A stretch of 64,000 nucleotides of DNA from Endomychus coccineus (GCA_958510875.1 OY294068.1:30670297-30734296), one strand, 5' to 3'; positions 46,901 through 55,864 are shown, counted from the stretch's first letter. Program-made: numbers and translations. Notes: a model not told the origin generated them from the letters alone.

Positions 46901-49900
46901 ATTCGCTCTGTTTCACGCTTTTTCCTGTGCACTAAGTATCTGGACGATTATAGAGAGAAACAAAACAACAGCTGGACTTGACTCGTAGCTCCATCTAGTT
47001 CACGAATGGCTCCTAGAACTAAAACAGAAGGTGGAATTCAAGGAGTTCGCACCGGAACTTCTGTCTAGGAACATATCCAACAGTATTTAAAACAGCTGGA
47101 ACTCTATGGGAACCCACATCTATAGGTCCTGTGAGATCCCGACTGCAGACCATTACCTACTCATCCCAAATGGTATGGGATCAACTGGCAAAAATAGAAT
47201 CCAGCGATTCATCACCAGGTCTGAATCTTCAATAGTTTTAACAGAAACTCTAGTAAAGAGTGTAGTTCAAGAGAGGGAAATACAATATGAAGATATACCA
47301 CATTAGTAGAAACGAACAGAAAAACTATGATAGGCAATTGTACTTGCATCTAAGGAAACATTCCAGCAGAATTATGGGGATTCCAGATGATGTCTAATGT
47401 ACAGAATTTGGGTGAGGGAGGCATCTTCACTACAAACCTGGTGATCCTAGATGGAATAATTGGGATGTAAAAATTCCTAAGACTGCAGTATACAGAGTTT
47501 TATCAGTCGATTTAATGAATCAGTGTGTCCATCAAAAAACCTGTAGTATACATAATAAACTATAGAAGTTCCTACTTTGGATTCAACATTGAATTATAAA
47601 AAGAAAAAATCACCCTAGTTTGCTCTGATGATGGCTACTTGGTAGCTGGGTCATCAGTACTTCAACAGTATTTTAGTTGATAAGGGTGTTTGCTTCTTTT
47701 GCTCACTCTGATGATGGCTACTTGGTAGCTAAAAAGTCCTTAGGACTTTGATAGTATTATTTATTATATATTCAAACCAAGTATTATTATGATAATCCAT
47801 GACTGCCAACCTTATAGAAAATTGATAGACTTTTGAATAAACATAATGTTCATGCTTCCGAAAATAATACTTTTCATTTGTTTCAGTTATAATTTTGCTG
47901 CTTGCGGTCGAATTCGGACTCATACCTCAAAGAAAATTAGGATTCATATGCAAGGATCCAGCGATATCGTATCCATACAGCCGGGATTCGATATCAGTGA
48001 TAACGTTGCTGATGGGATCGTATTTAGGACCTTTAGTTATCATTCTCATTACCGAGATTGTCAGAGAAAAATCGTACAAAAACATTCGCCCAGGCTTGGT
48101 ATGGGACTTTTACAAAGAGTGTCTAGTCGGTGGCCATTTCGTGCTACTCATCACAGAGATAGTGAAAATATTGGTCGGAGAACACAGACCACACTTTTTT
48201 GACGTATGTCAACCTGACATGAACCTTTCGTGTATTGAAGGTACCTACATTACAGAATACACCTGTACGAATAAAGCATACAGCCAGTATTTCCTCACGG
48301 ATTCTTCTAGATCTTTTCCATCTGGACACTCCTCGATATCAGTATTCGTCTCAGTATTTTCCGTGGTAAGTTGATTTCCTGAAATATATGAAAATTGATG
48401 GATTAATGTCATGTCATTGGTAACTAGATTCAATAGAGAATGTTGACTAAGAATTTCGAGGCTCCAGTATTCAAATAAATGAATTATACTCGTTAGCATA
48501 CAGGATGATTCTTTTAATTGGTTATTAGAAGTATTTGTTGATCGACTGATCTGAAAATTTGACCTAACAAAATAAGATCTATTTTAAAAATAGTGAATAT
48601 TCTGGTTGTACCGTACGTTAGCCTCAACTGTGTTATTTTGGTAGGACAACTTAATCAAATATTTTGGTTAGTCTACCCCACGGTCGTACATACAGGTCTG
48701 GGGACTCGTATGTTTGACATGGGTCTCTTACGCGTCACCAAACTTGTAGTCCCTCGCTCAGCCACTAGCTAGCGCTTGGATCGAAGTGGTAGAACGATTT
48801 CTTTCCGGAATCGCAAGCAGTGTTACTAAGTATTCTAATTTGAGAGAGGAATAGAACTGTTACTCTTGTCAAAATGGATTACTCACCTTAAAAATAACTT
48901 CCCCTTTTTCGTTATACATGCTCGCACACATAAAAGGCCTCGTTGAAACGATTTCTATCCGGAATCGCAAGCATCCACTTTTTTCGCATTTCCGCATCTT
49001 TTGGCACTTTAAAAACAGAAGTTTCTTGCTTTGCACTTTTGTACCCCGTTTTGAATTTCGGCACGATGCACGATTTCGTAATTTTTATTGTTATGATCAC
49101 TTATAGTTTTTGCGTAAAAAAATAAAACAGGACACCACGCATCTGAAGACTATGAAAACAATAAAACAATTGTTATCATATTAGCCTATGCGAAGAAGTA
49201 AACAATTTAATTGATGACAATATTATAAAATTAACACTAACTGCCCACCAAATACGTTTTTCTTTTAAGTTGGTACGTTTTGGATATAACCAATTACATT
49301 CAAGCTGTGATCTTTAAAAGGCCATAACTTCTTATAGGAGGCCTAAATCGGATTTTTTTAATAAAACGTCCCGTCATTTGGACACAAAGCTCACCATTTC
49401 ATTAGTTATAGGTAGTTCCGGAACATTCTGCATATTTATAACCAGAAAAACATGGTTGTCATTATGATTCATTGAAATACTATGATTCCGTTCGAAAAAC
49501 TAAAGATGTCAAAAATCCGGGTTATCGCACCCAAAAACAATACTGTTCCTATTTTCACCACTCTATAGTGATTTGCAAAATTTTAAATCCGTACGACCAA
49601 TATGAACGGCGCGATCGTATGCACGATTTTTTCACACACACACACAGACATTATCTCAAAAATAGTTCAGATCGATTAGAAAAGCTAGAAAGCTACGTAG
49701 ATGATACACAGTTAGCTCCTATTTTTTTTTCTATTGACTGCCCCAGGTGATAGAGCACACCAAGCAGTGCATTTTTCTGGCTGCTATGACTTTTGAAGAA
49801 TCGCTTGTGGATTATTTTCACTTCTTAGGCGACAATTTGACTTGTTGGCATTGTCATTAAACCAAAAATGAACTGCGTCGTTGATATTTGCATGATGAAA

Positions 49901-52900
49901 TGGCAAGCGTCATTGAATGAAAATAAAGTTACAACTTTGACACATTACAACTAGTGTCAGAGCTGTCCTCGATCAGGAGTTTTATCTTTCCTAAAAAGCA
50001 CTTCCTTCATATAAAAATGTTATTAAAATAACATTTATCAATATAGTATGAGAAATTCCATTACCTGCACCATTTGTGAGAAAGTTATTTCCTTCTAATT
50101 TCCGGGATATTTGCCGAGATATGACGCACATGTCCACAGCCATCTTACAGATAGACCAACGCGACAGCAGGTTGCTAGTAAAACGATAAACGTCAATGTT
50201 TAATTTTCAGTCTTATTCCCAATTCCAGTAGTTGTGTTTCCTATCAATTGTTTTGACTACGCACTGCATTTATAGTACAATGTTGTATTAGTGAACTTAG
50301 TTCTTGATTTAGTCAAAATATCGATTAATCCTTTTCGTAGGAAGATTACCAAATACACAGTCAAAAGGTTTCATTAATACGAGGGCAAGGTGAAGAAAAT
50401 TCCCTGAAAAATAGAACAGATGTCGTCACAATCGAAAATACCATGTGATTCAGTTCTGTTTTGACGCCCATCGAAAGCAAGCAACCTTGAAGATTTTTTT
50501 GAATTTCGCGTCTTGATTAAACATTATTTCTTGCGTGGAAAAACATTACGCAAACCAGAGTATCGTTTGTTGAACATTATGGGAACTCTTCTCCATCGAT
50601 TGGAACGATTCACAAGTGGTTTACTGATTTACGTTGTGGTAAAATGACCACAAAGGACGCCGAACGTTTTGGTCATTTAATTTACGTTACAACGCCAGCA
50701 ATTGTCGATAAAATCCATGGTATGATACTGGACGATCGGCAAGTCAAAGTGCACGAGATTGCTGAGGCTATGGGCATCTCAACCGAATGGGTATGGAACA
50801 TTCCGCATAAATTTTTGAATAGGAGGAACCTCTTTGCCAGATGGGTGCCGCATTTGCTCTCTGTTGACAACAAGTGCGACCATATGACAACTTCAAAGGA
50901 GTGTTTGGCAAGTTGAAGCGCAATAAGAAGGACTTTTTGCGCAGTTTCGTAGCCATGGACGAAACATGGATCTATCACAACATACCAGAGACCAAAGAAC
51001 ACTCGAAACTGGAATTTTCCTGGCGAATTGAAGCCGAAAAAGGTGAAAATGAATTTATCGGCCATCAAAGTCATGGCGACAGTTTTTTGGGATGCACACG
51101 GTATCGTCCATATCGATTACCTTGAAAGAAAACGCACCGACGCACAGGTCGCAATGGCAAAATTGCATGAATTGCGCTACGAATTGGTTCGTCATCCACT
51201 ATATTCTCCAGATTTGGCCCCTGCGATTATCTTTTCCAAACTTGAAGAAATGTCTCGGCATAAAAAGATTTGGCTCCAACGATGAGATCATCGCTGAAAC
51301 AAACGCCTATTTTGAAGGATTGCTGAAATCGTATTATTTGGAAGTGATCGAAAAATTTGAAAAACACTGAACGAAATGTATCGGGCCACAAGGAGATTAT
51401 GTGGAGAAATAAAATAAATTTTGACCAAATAAATCATCTCGTGTTTCATTTTTTTGGCATTTTTCACCTTGCCCTCGTAAAGAATGCAATTAATTGAATT
51501 TAAATAGAGTAAGGAGAGAAAAACAATCAATACATCTATACCGAAATCATCGTTGAAATATATACCAAATGGAAAATACCTAAAAGTGAGTTACGTTGAA
51601 AGAAATGTTACAATTGCTCCCGTTTTATCGCATAGGAATTACACACTTGTAACGAAAGAAATTAACAGTTTGTATGTTTTAAAACCATCTTCATCTTCCA
51701 GTTATTATTATCCTGGTGAAACTTGCCAACCTATTTTTCTTTCATATTCAAAATTCAAATGAACCTCAAGTTCGTTGTTATAACAAAATTAATCAACATC
51801 GTTCATCGATCTTTTGAAGATTAAAGGCAAACAGTAGTTATTCAATCAGTGGAAGATCCGCACAAAGGATATGTGAAGACAGCTGAAAACAAACGTACTG
51901 TTCAAAGTAAATATAGCCTTGATTGAAATAGATTAAGTAATTAAAGTAGGTACACTTTAAATGCATCTGTAATCATTCCAAGAATATTGCTGCAGTCTGG
52001 AAATTAATGGGAGAAGTTTAAGACTTCCGTTAATTCATACATACTCGTAAGTTCTGCTGATTGATTACTCTCTATTTATAATTATTTCTTGATAGGCTAA
52101 ACGTATGTACAAGTGTAAAGTATGACGGCTTATATCAGATATTTTGCATCGCTGTTTCTATTCAAGAAAAGCTCCTTAAGCATAAGATGAATAAGGTTGC
52201 AGGTAAATCGCTTAATGGTACATATGAAAAATATTCTTCTACAAATAAGTATTCAGGATCAAATTTTACCTCCAGTATCTAATGACAACTTTCCCATCGA
52301 AAATCAAGAAATATTACATTTTACTTGTGAAGATTCCGTTTCATTTGTACTTGAAGCATTGTGGTCTGAAAGGCATTTTGTGCTTGACCCAATATGAATA
52401 CTAGTTCGCTGATCAATGGTTATCAGTCCTGATGTCCCCTTGAATAAATAAGTCCATTATCGGTTTGACTTTATAAACGCTGAGTTTCATTAATGTCACC
52501 AAAGTGTGTGCCTCTGCGGTACGTAATCCTCTTGTGGTTCTCAGACATGATAAGAATATGGGGGTCAAGCCTCCCGCTCACCCATCTAGTAGGCTTTAAG
52601 CAATCGTACTTGCCCTCAACAACTAAGAAATAGCACGCCACTGCCCGGCAGAGACCAACAATTTATTTGGAGAGGAGACAGTCTTTTGAATCACCTGTGC
52701 CCCTGTCTCCATGCCCTCAACGAGGAGTAAACCTTAACAAAAATCTGGCGCCCGATAAATCAACGTAAAAGTCAATTAGATTTAAATCTGATAGATTTGA
52801 AGGAATATTGAAGCCGTCGTAAGTAATTATTGTCAAAAAGTAACAAGGAACGTCACCCCACCATACTATGATGATGTAATATACCAATAACCTTTCGGTA

Positions 52901-54767
52901 CAATCAATGTTTCATAATTGGTGGCAGTTCCCATGTAGCTCCAAACATGCGTCTACAGGTTCAGAATTCCCTGATAGCCTTCTTTGTGATTCTTAACCCA
53001 ACATAACCTGATAGTCTAGGAGCCAGAGCGATATTGATGGTCTGAACATTAACCCGATGGCACTATGGTTTATCGTTAGAGGACGGTTCAATGATCAATT
53101 CATCTCACAGACCAAATTTTCCCCGGCTGCTAGATCTCGAGATACAGCCTCCGCATTTTTTGACTGGAGGTTAACCCTTTCCAAGTTACGGTTACTTGAA
53201 AAGCATGCCATTCTTATACACTTCACCATGTGCCATCATATTCTATCGTGTCCGTTTATCAGGCCGACCAGCTAAAATTGAACCGAAAATGAACTGCAAG
53301 TTAACCCTCCCAAACCTGGTGGAAAATGTTCATTGGTGTTGGGAATTGTTAACATATTCTATGCCATCAAAAGTTATCGGTCCATTTCCGAGTAATTGGT
53401 CATTATTTGGACCAAAACTGTTTTCTTTTTTCTTCATTTTGTGGATAAAACTTGCGGGTTACAAGGTAACATGATGGCACCATGTTAAATAGCTTCATTG
53501 GAGGTCAAATAAAGATTTAAAATTATTGCCATCACTCCTTGTCTATTTCAACCCCCCAAAACCCCCTAAAACTACCCCCCAAAAAAAATATGAATAGTAT
53601 GGATAATATGACCAATTTTATGATAAATTAGTCAATTATTGAGATTCTGGCGTGGTTTAAAATCGAAACGACCGTTTTTATTTTTGTTTTGTTTTGGAGG
53701 GTGGTCTTATGGGTTTTTGGGGGGTTGAAATAGGCAAGGAGTGATGGCAATAATTTTATATCTTTATTTGACCTCCAATAAAGTTGTTTAACATGTTACC
53801 TTGTAATCCGCAAGTTTTATCCACAAAATGAAAAAAAGGAACATTTTTGGTCCAAATAATGGCCAATTACTCGGAAATGGACCGATAACTTTTGATGGCA
53901 TAGGGAATGTTAACAATACCAATGAACATTTTCCACCAGGTTTGGGGGGGTTAACTTGCAGTCCATGTTCGGGTCAATTTTAACTGGTTGGCCTTATAAG
54001 CGGACACCATGATGGCACATGGTGGAAGTGTATAAGAATGGCAAGCTTTTCAAGTAACCGCAACGTGGAAAGGGTTAACCTCCAGTCAAAAAAAAATGCG
54101 GATGCTGTATCTCGAGATCTAGCAGCCGGGGAAAATTCAGTCTGTGAAATGAATTGGTCATTGAACCGTCCTCTAACGATTAACTATAGTGCCATCGGGT
54201 TAATGTTCAGACCACCAATATCGCTCTGGCTCCTAGACTATAATTCAAGCATCACACTCTTCAAATGATACTCATAATGATCGGTCGGTTTGCACTGTTA
54301 AATTTAATTATTATTGTTATTCGCCCAGTTTTGAGTATATTACATTCATTCTCAACCTGAAGTAATCGTCTTTTGGAAAAACTGAAATCGACTCTGAACT
54401 GGGTCAAATATTATAGAAAGATGAACAATTGAGCAATGACGACATTTTAATAATCTGTTTTTTTTTTCAGTACGTACTTCAAACCAGATTGCCTTCAATA
54501 GTGGTGGGTAAAATCTTCAAGCTGTTCTTAATAGCTCTATGTTTGTCGTGGTGCCTCGTTTGTTCCCTCACACGGATTACCGATAGAAGACATCATTGGT
54601 GGGATGTGCTGAGTGGAGTCGTTTTAGGTCTCCTTACAGTTAGTTTCTTCCTAGTATTAATCCATCAAAAACTCCAAAGAAATCTTCAGCAGTCCTCTGC
54701 GACTTCAATATCCTCAACAATGTTACTAGATGTGAAGAATAAAGACTCCGACAGTGTTCGTGTATAA
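34827..54767 (+). CDS. Gene 2: PAP2/LPP phospholipid phosphatase (wunen-like), 3 coding exons over 20 kb
   Basis: Exons 34827-34992, 47887-48365 and 54471-54767 join in frame to 313 aa. Motifs: C1 KILVGEHRP (149-157), C2 PSGH (200-203), C3 [12 protein letters not shown] (249-260). The catalytic Arg, His and Asp are in place, but the first C3 residue is Thr where the consensus and gene 1 have Ser. CKDPAIS, CQPD.NL.C, YTCTNK and the HHWWDVL block are shared with gene 1; an NLS glycosylation site lies in the C1-C2 loop. The N-terminus has more basic residues ([10 protein letters not shown]) just before helix 1. Introns are at the same places and phases as gene 1 but far longer (12.9 and 6.1 kb) and full of transposons. 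By family knowledge it is a membrane lipid-phosphate phosphatase; the substrate is unknown. Confidence 0.9.
35214..35462 (-). mobile_element. LINE RT fragment
   Basis: The minus-strand frame reads [20 protein letters not shown] then IEKIIFSGI, the N(Y)RP.S.LS..SK..EKI block near the start of a non-LTR reverse transcriptase. The frame enters from the neighbouring TIR element, so its first about 18 codons are not LINE. Confidence 0.6.
35463..36299. mobile_element. TIR element of unknown class with internal direct repeats
   Basis: Inverted tips ACGTGACAACGTC (35464) and GACGTTGTCACGT (36286), extended by TTAT/ATAAG. The left part is GC-richer than its surroundings and carries two imperfect copies of ATGCGGCGTTACCTCGCT (about 35521 and 35560). 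No transposase frame is visible. About 0.84 kb. Confidence 0.55.
36300..36959. other. Intronic, no gene seen
   Basis: AT-rich sequence with no recognised repeat. Confidence 0.4.
37057..37098 (-). ncRNA. Hammerhead ribozyme-like motif, copy 1
   Basis: Read on the minus strand: helix I strand GTCTT, core CTGATGA, one extra T, helix II GGTC-GTGA-GACC, core GAAAC, a minimal GTAC turn, G, the cleavage dinucleotide TA, then AAGAC closing helix I. The order and bases match a type I hammerhead with the very short helix III known from Penelope-like elements. The extra T before helix II is a departure. Confidence 0.65.
37498..37539 (+). ncRNA. Hammerhead ribozyme-like motif, copy 2 (helix II mismatch)
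   Basis: Same layout as copy 1, but helix II reads GATC against GACC, so one of four pairs is lost (A-C). The core, helix I and the GTACGTA end are intact. Confidence 0.6.
37601..38249. other. Between Penelope repeats, no gene seen
   Basis: AT-rich; it holds no recognisable coding sequence and may be the pre-insertion intron. Confidence 0.4.
38303..38344 (-). ncRNA. Hammerhead ribozyme-like motif, copy 3
   Basis: All parts as in copy 1, with every pair of helix I (GTCTT/AAGAC) and helix II (GGTC/GACC) intact. It lies in the left terminal repeat of the Penelope element, in the same orientation as its coding strand. Confidence 0.65.
38726..39145 (-). pseudogene. Penelope GIY-YIG endonuclease domain
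   Basis: A frame of about 139 codons: [16 protein letters not shown], then [15 protein letters not shown] (GIY-YIG first block), [10 protein letters not shown] (conserved Arg and His), [14 protein letters not shown], ending [12 protein letters not shown]. This C-terminal nuclease with a Cys-containing approach is typical of Penelope-like elements. It is detached from the RT by a 10-base deletion near 39160, so there is no natural ATG at its start. Confidence 0.8.
39142..39778 (-). pseudogene. Penelope reverse transcriptase, C-terminal half
   Basis: It contains [20 protein letters not shown], then [11 protein letters not shown] (catalytic YVDD), [14 protein letters not shown] and a thumb region with HFNSVAP. 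The N-terminal fingers are absent because the inverted terminal repeat begins at about 39778. Compared with the copy at 25558-26130, ten bases are missing at about 39160, which ends this frame at LRNV instead of running on into the GIY-YIG domain. Confidence 0.85.
39884..39925 (+). ncRNA. Hammerhead ribozyme-like motif, copy 4
   Basis: Identical in all paired and core positions to copy 3, in the opposite orientation, within the right terminal repeat. It is followed by the same ACGAACATTTATAACAGAG sequence as the other copies. Confidence 0.65.
40011..41371. other. Intronic, no gene seen
   Basis: AT-rich. No domain was recognised. Confidence 0.4.
41372..41997 (+). mobile_element. mariner copy 2 (5' truncated)
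   Basis: It begins within the transposase ([20 protein letters not shown]), then [35 protein letters not shown] and [20 protein letters not shown]. In a shifted frame it continues [20 protein letters not shown], then [20 protein letters not shown]. All three catalytic Asp blocks are visible, but the first Asp is altered (VEGTW for MDETW) and a stop at 41715 splits the frame. The right TIR TTTGCCCTCGTA is at about 41986. It lies in intron 1 of gene 2. Confidence 0.85.
41998..42719. other. Intronic, no gene seen
   Basis: AT-rich sequence without recognised features. Confidence 0.4.
42720..42980 (-). pseudogene. GIY-YIG fragment of another Penelope family
   Basis: The minus-strand frame contains [20 protein letters not shown] then RVGEHSRSF. 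It parallels the VYKLxCxxCxxFYIGQTxR...EH pattern of Penelope nuclease domains. YVDQ in place of YIGQ and the loss of the Thr-Gly block mean it is dead. The lower end (CATAGGCGTCCGCAG) looks like a transposon tip, but I found no partner. Confidence 0.4.
42981..43907. other. Intronic, no gene identified
   Basis: It includes an open frame at 43371-43646 without recognisable motifs; its reverse strand is equally uninformative. Otherwise AT-rich. Confidence 0.35.
43908..44188. repeat. GTCTGTCTCT minisatellite with 100-bp higher-order period
   Basis: About 27 decamer units. A variant trio (GTCTGTCCCT, GTCTGCCTCT, GTATGTCTCT) occurs at 44031-44060 and again at 44131-44160, exactly 100 bases (ten units) apart. 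This shows block duplication of units. Confidence 0.95.
44772..45127 (-). pseudogene. THAP-domain pseudogene 1 (gene 2 intron 1)
   Basis: It starts at 45127 ([15 protein letters not shown]), then TYYSTFAF. After a one-base frame change near 45040 it reads [20 protein letters not shown], then [23 protein letters not shown] and [11 protein letters not shown]. This is the layout of a THAP zinc finger (C2CH, with the conserved W and the AVPTIF-like end). The second zinc Cys is Tyr and the F after the final His is Ser, so the finger is probably dead. It is likely a relic of a THAP-bearing transposon (P or Kolobok type) or a retrocopy. Confidence 0.6.
45128..47618. other. Intronic, no gene identified
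   Basis: Mostly AT-rich. Bases 46860-47330 are less AT-biased and hold an open frame (47106-47306, [20 protein letters not shown]) that may be a decayed retroelement, but I could not place it. Confidence 0.35.
47619..47765 (+). repeat. CTGATGATGG repeat, two units
   Basis: CTCTGATGATGGCTACTTGG begins units at 47625 and 47708. A third, more diverged copy lies at 21911. Each has a GGCTAC-TTG-GTAGC hairpin. The second ends 120 bases before exon 2 of gene 2. Confidence 0.65.
47887..48365 (+). CDS. Gene 2 coding exon 2 (C1 and C2 motifs)
   Basis: Residues 56-215: helices 1-3, motif C1, the Cys-rich luminal loop and PSGH. Acceptor TTTGTTTCAG, donor CCGTG|GTAAGT, phase 0. Collinear with gene 1 exon 2, six bases longer. 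Confidence 0.93.
48790..49090 (-). pseudogene. THAP-domain pseudogene 2 (gene 2 intron 2)
   Basis: The minus strand of 48912-49085 reads [20 protein letters not shown], then [20 protein letters not shown], then FYVCEHV: a THAP zinc finger, again with the second Cys replaced (Phe) and ending just past the Cys-His pair. A partial duplicate of the NRF region lies at 48792-48820 (GATTTCTTTCCGGAATCGCA against GATTTCTATCCGGAATCGCA). It differs in sequence from the first THAP relic. Confidence 0.6.
50378..51479 (+). mobile_element. mariner copy 3, both ends intact
   Basis: TIRs CGAGGGCAAGGTGAA (50380) and TTCACCTTGCCCTCG (ending 51477) are perfect complements over the outer 15 bases and sit between TA duplications. 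Inside: [13 protein letters not shown] near 50510; [14 protein letters not shown]; the [44 protein letters not shown] (first Asp); [19 protein letters not shown]; then a deletion of about 110 bases that removes the second Asp block; then [12 protein letters not shown] and SPDLAPA. Multiple frames are used, so it is non-autonomous. About 1.1 kb. Confidence 0.9.
52490..52770 (+). repeat. Possible LTR end with primer-binding-site-like sequence
   Basis: A GC-richer, well-structured stretch (GACATGATAAGAATATGGGG, GTCTCCATGCCCTCAACGAG) ends just before TCTGGCGCCCGATAAAT at 52744. TGGCGCCCGA is the start of the classical tRNA-Lys primer-binding site of many LTR elements. No gag follows. The call rests mainly on this one motif. 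Confidence 0.3.
53012..54241. mobile_element. Large foldback element just upstream of gene 2 exon 3
   Basis: Inverted arms of about 560-580 bp: TAGTCTAGGAGCCAGAGC at 53012 against GCTCTGGCTCCTAGACTA ending 54241. Further pairs are ATGGCACTATGG/CTATAGTGCCAT, CTCGAGATACAGC/GCTGTATCTCGAG and GGCAATAATTTTA/TAAAATTATTGCC. The loop (about 53590-53670) is short. No transposase. The open frames on its arms are repeat shadows. It lies 229 bases before the exon 3 acceptor side. Confidence 0.85.
54471..54767 (+). CDS. Gene 2 coding exon 3 (C3 motif, C-terminus)
   Basis: Residues 216-313: helix 5, motif C3 beginning with Thr, the HHWWDVL block, helix 6 and a hydrophilic serine-rich tail ending DSDSVRV, stop TAA. 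A strong polypyrimidine tract (T10 then CAG) precedes it. Confidence 0.93.
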   Translation, partial: YVLQTRLPSIVVGKIFKLFLIALCLSWCLVCSLTRITDRRHHWWDVLSGVVLGLLTVSFFLVLIHQKLQRNLQQSSATSISSTMLLDVKNKDSDSVRV

Positions 54768-54979
54768 TTATTCAAAAACAAAACTTTTTCAGGCAATACT
54801 ATTAATTGTAAATAATTCACTTATAGGAGCCATATTTGTGTTGTAAACAAAAACCGTTGTAATCGTGATATCAGTATTAGAATGTTAGATTTATATAAAA
54901 AGACGATTTGTTGTTCACAACTAGGAAATTTGAAAATGATTCTCTCGACTATGTAAAGGTAATTAATATTTATAATATT

Positions 54980-54985
54980 ATTAAA
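54980..54985 (+). terminator. Possible gene 2 polyadenylation signal (ATTAAA)
   Basis: ATTAAA, the commonest variant signal, lies 213 bases after the stop. No AATAAA is closer, so this is the best candidate. Confidence 0.35.
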
Positions 54986-54989
54986 ATCT

Positions 54990-55860
54990 TTTACTTACTT
55001 TTTATTATTGAACTTATTGAAAACCATTATACATGAAAAAATTATTTCGAAATCAAGTGACCAATATTGAGATCATCAGCATTCAGGAGAACTCCATATG
55101 CTACAGATATTTAACTTCCTGTAGCTAAGCAGATATTGAAACCCTTTTTGGCATATGGTACAACTCTTGGTTGTGCCAAAAGAAGCAATATCCAGATCAT
55201 AAAAGGCTTCTAGAATAAAGCCCTCAGGTACTGTTGGAACAGCTCCCTTCGAAGGTTTAAACCAAATAGACAGTTGTTTACATGAAAGCGCGAGTCGCCA
55301 ACTAGTCACATTCTAAAGCCGGCTAAAAACTATAAGCCAAACTAGGTACGGGAAGTTCAACAGATAGTGTGTATGTAACTATTGGAATCTGATTGCTCCA
55401 TTTACGTGATTTTAATTAAAACATTAAGATGTAAATGCTGAATCAAATATATAAGTTACATGAATCGATTCATTCATTATAAAAATTGTGTAACTAAGAT
55501 AACATAATAATCATAGCTCACTTAAACTATAATAACATAAAACAATCGCATTTATAGATGTGATACAAATAGTGAGAATTTCTAAAAAAAAAAATAATGA
55601 ATAAGTTTTATTTCAAAATGTCTATTTTATTCCGAATCTTTGGGATGGTGGCGAGAATACATACCTCGGATTAATGTTAACCCTTCGAGACTGATGAAAA
55701 TGTATGTCGGATTAGTATCTTTCTTATTATTATTAATGTGGGGGAACTGATTACGTTCATTTATGCCTAGGCCAAAGCCCTTTGCACCCCATATCATTTA
55801 GTGGAGAGGTTCCCACTCATAACAGGCATCTCTCTGTTTAGAAGGGATGATTCCTGATTA
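54990..55860. other. No gene identified
   Basis: A minus-strand open frame at 55076-55309 shows no recognisable domain. The rest is AT-rich. Confidence 0.35.
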
Positions 55861-55864
55861 ATGC

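Larger units (their letters stand above)
34993..47886 (+). other. Gene 2 intron 1 (12.9 kb)
   Basis: It runs from GTGAGTAA to TTTGTTTCAG. It contains a LINE piece, a TIR element, the hammerhead-bearing Penelope block, a mariner, a second Penelope piece, a minisatellite and a THAP pseudogene. All are listed separately. The large size makes alternative promoters or missed exons possible, but none was seen. Confidence 0.8.
48366..54470 (+). other. Gene 2 intron 2 (6.1 kb)
   Basis: It runs from GTAAGTTG to a T-rich tract and CAG at 54468-54470. It holds a THAP fossil, a complete mariner, a possible LTR fragment and a large foldback. Unlisted stretches (48370-48785, 49100-50377, 51480-52490) are AT-rich without recognised genes. 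Confidence 0.8.

Noticed and set aside
47619..47765. Hammerhead ribozyme at the CTGATGATGG repeat
   Set aside because: After helix II the required GAAA is absent in all three copies, and helix I pairs are weak.
53057..54268. Several 70-90-codon open frames
   Set aside because: They lie on the arms of the foldback element and mirror each other; no domains or splice context.
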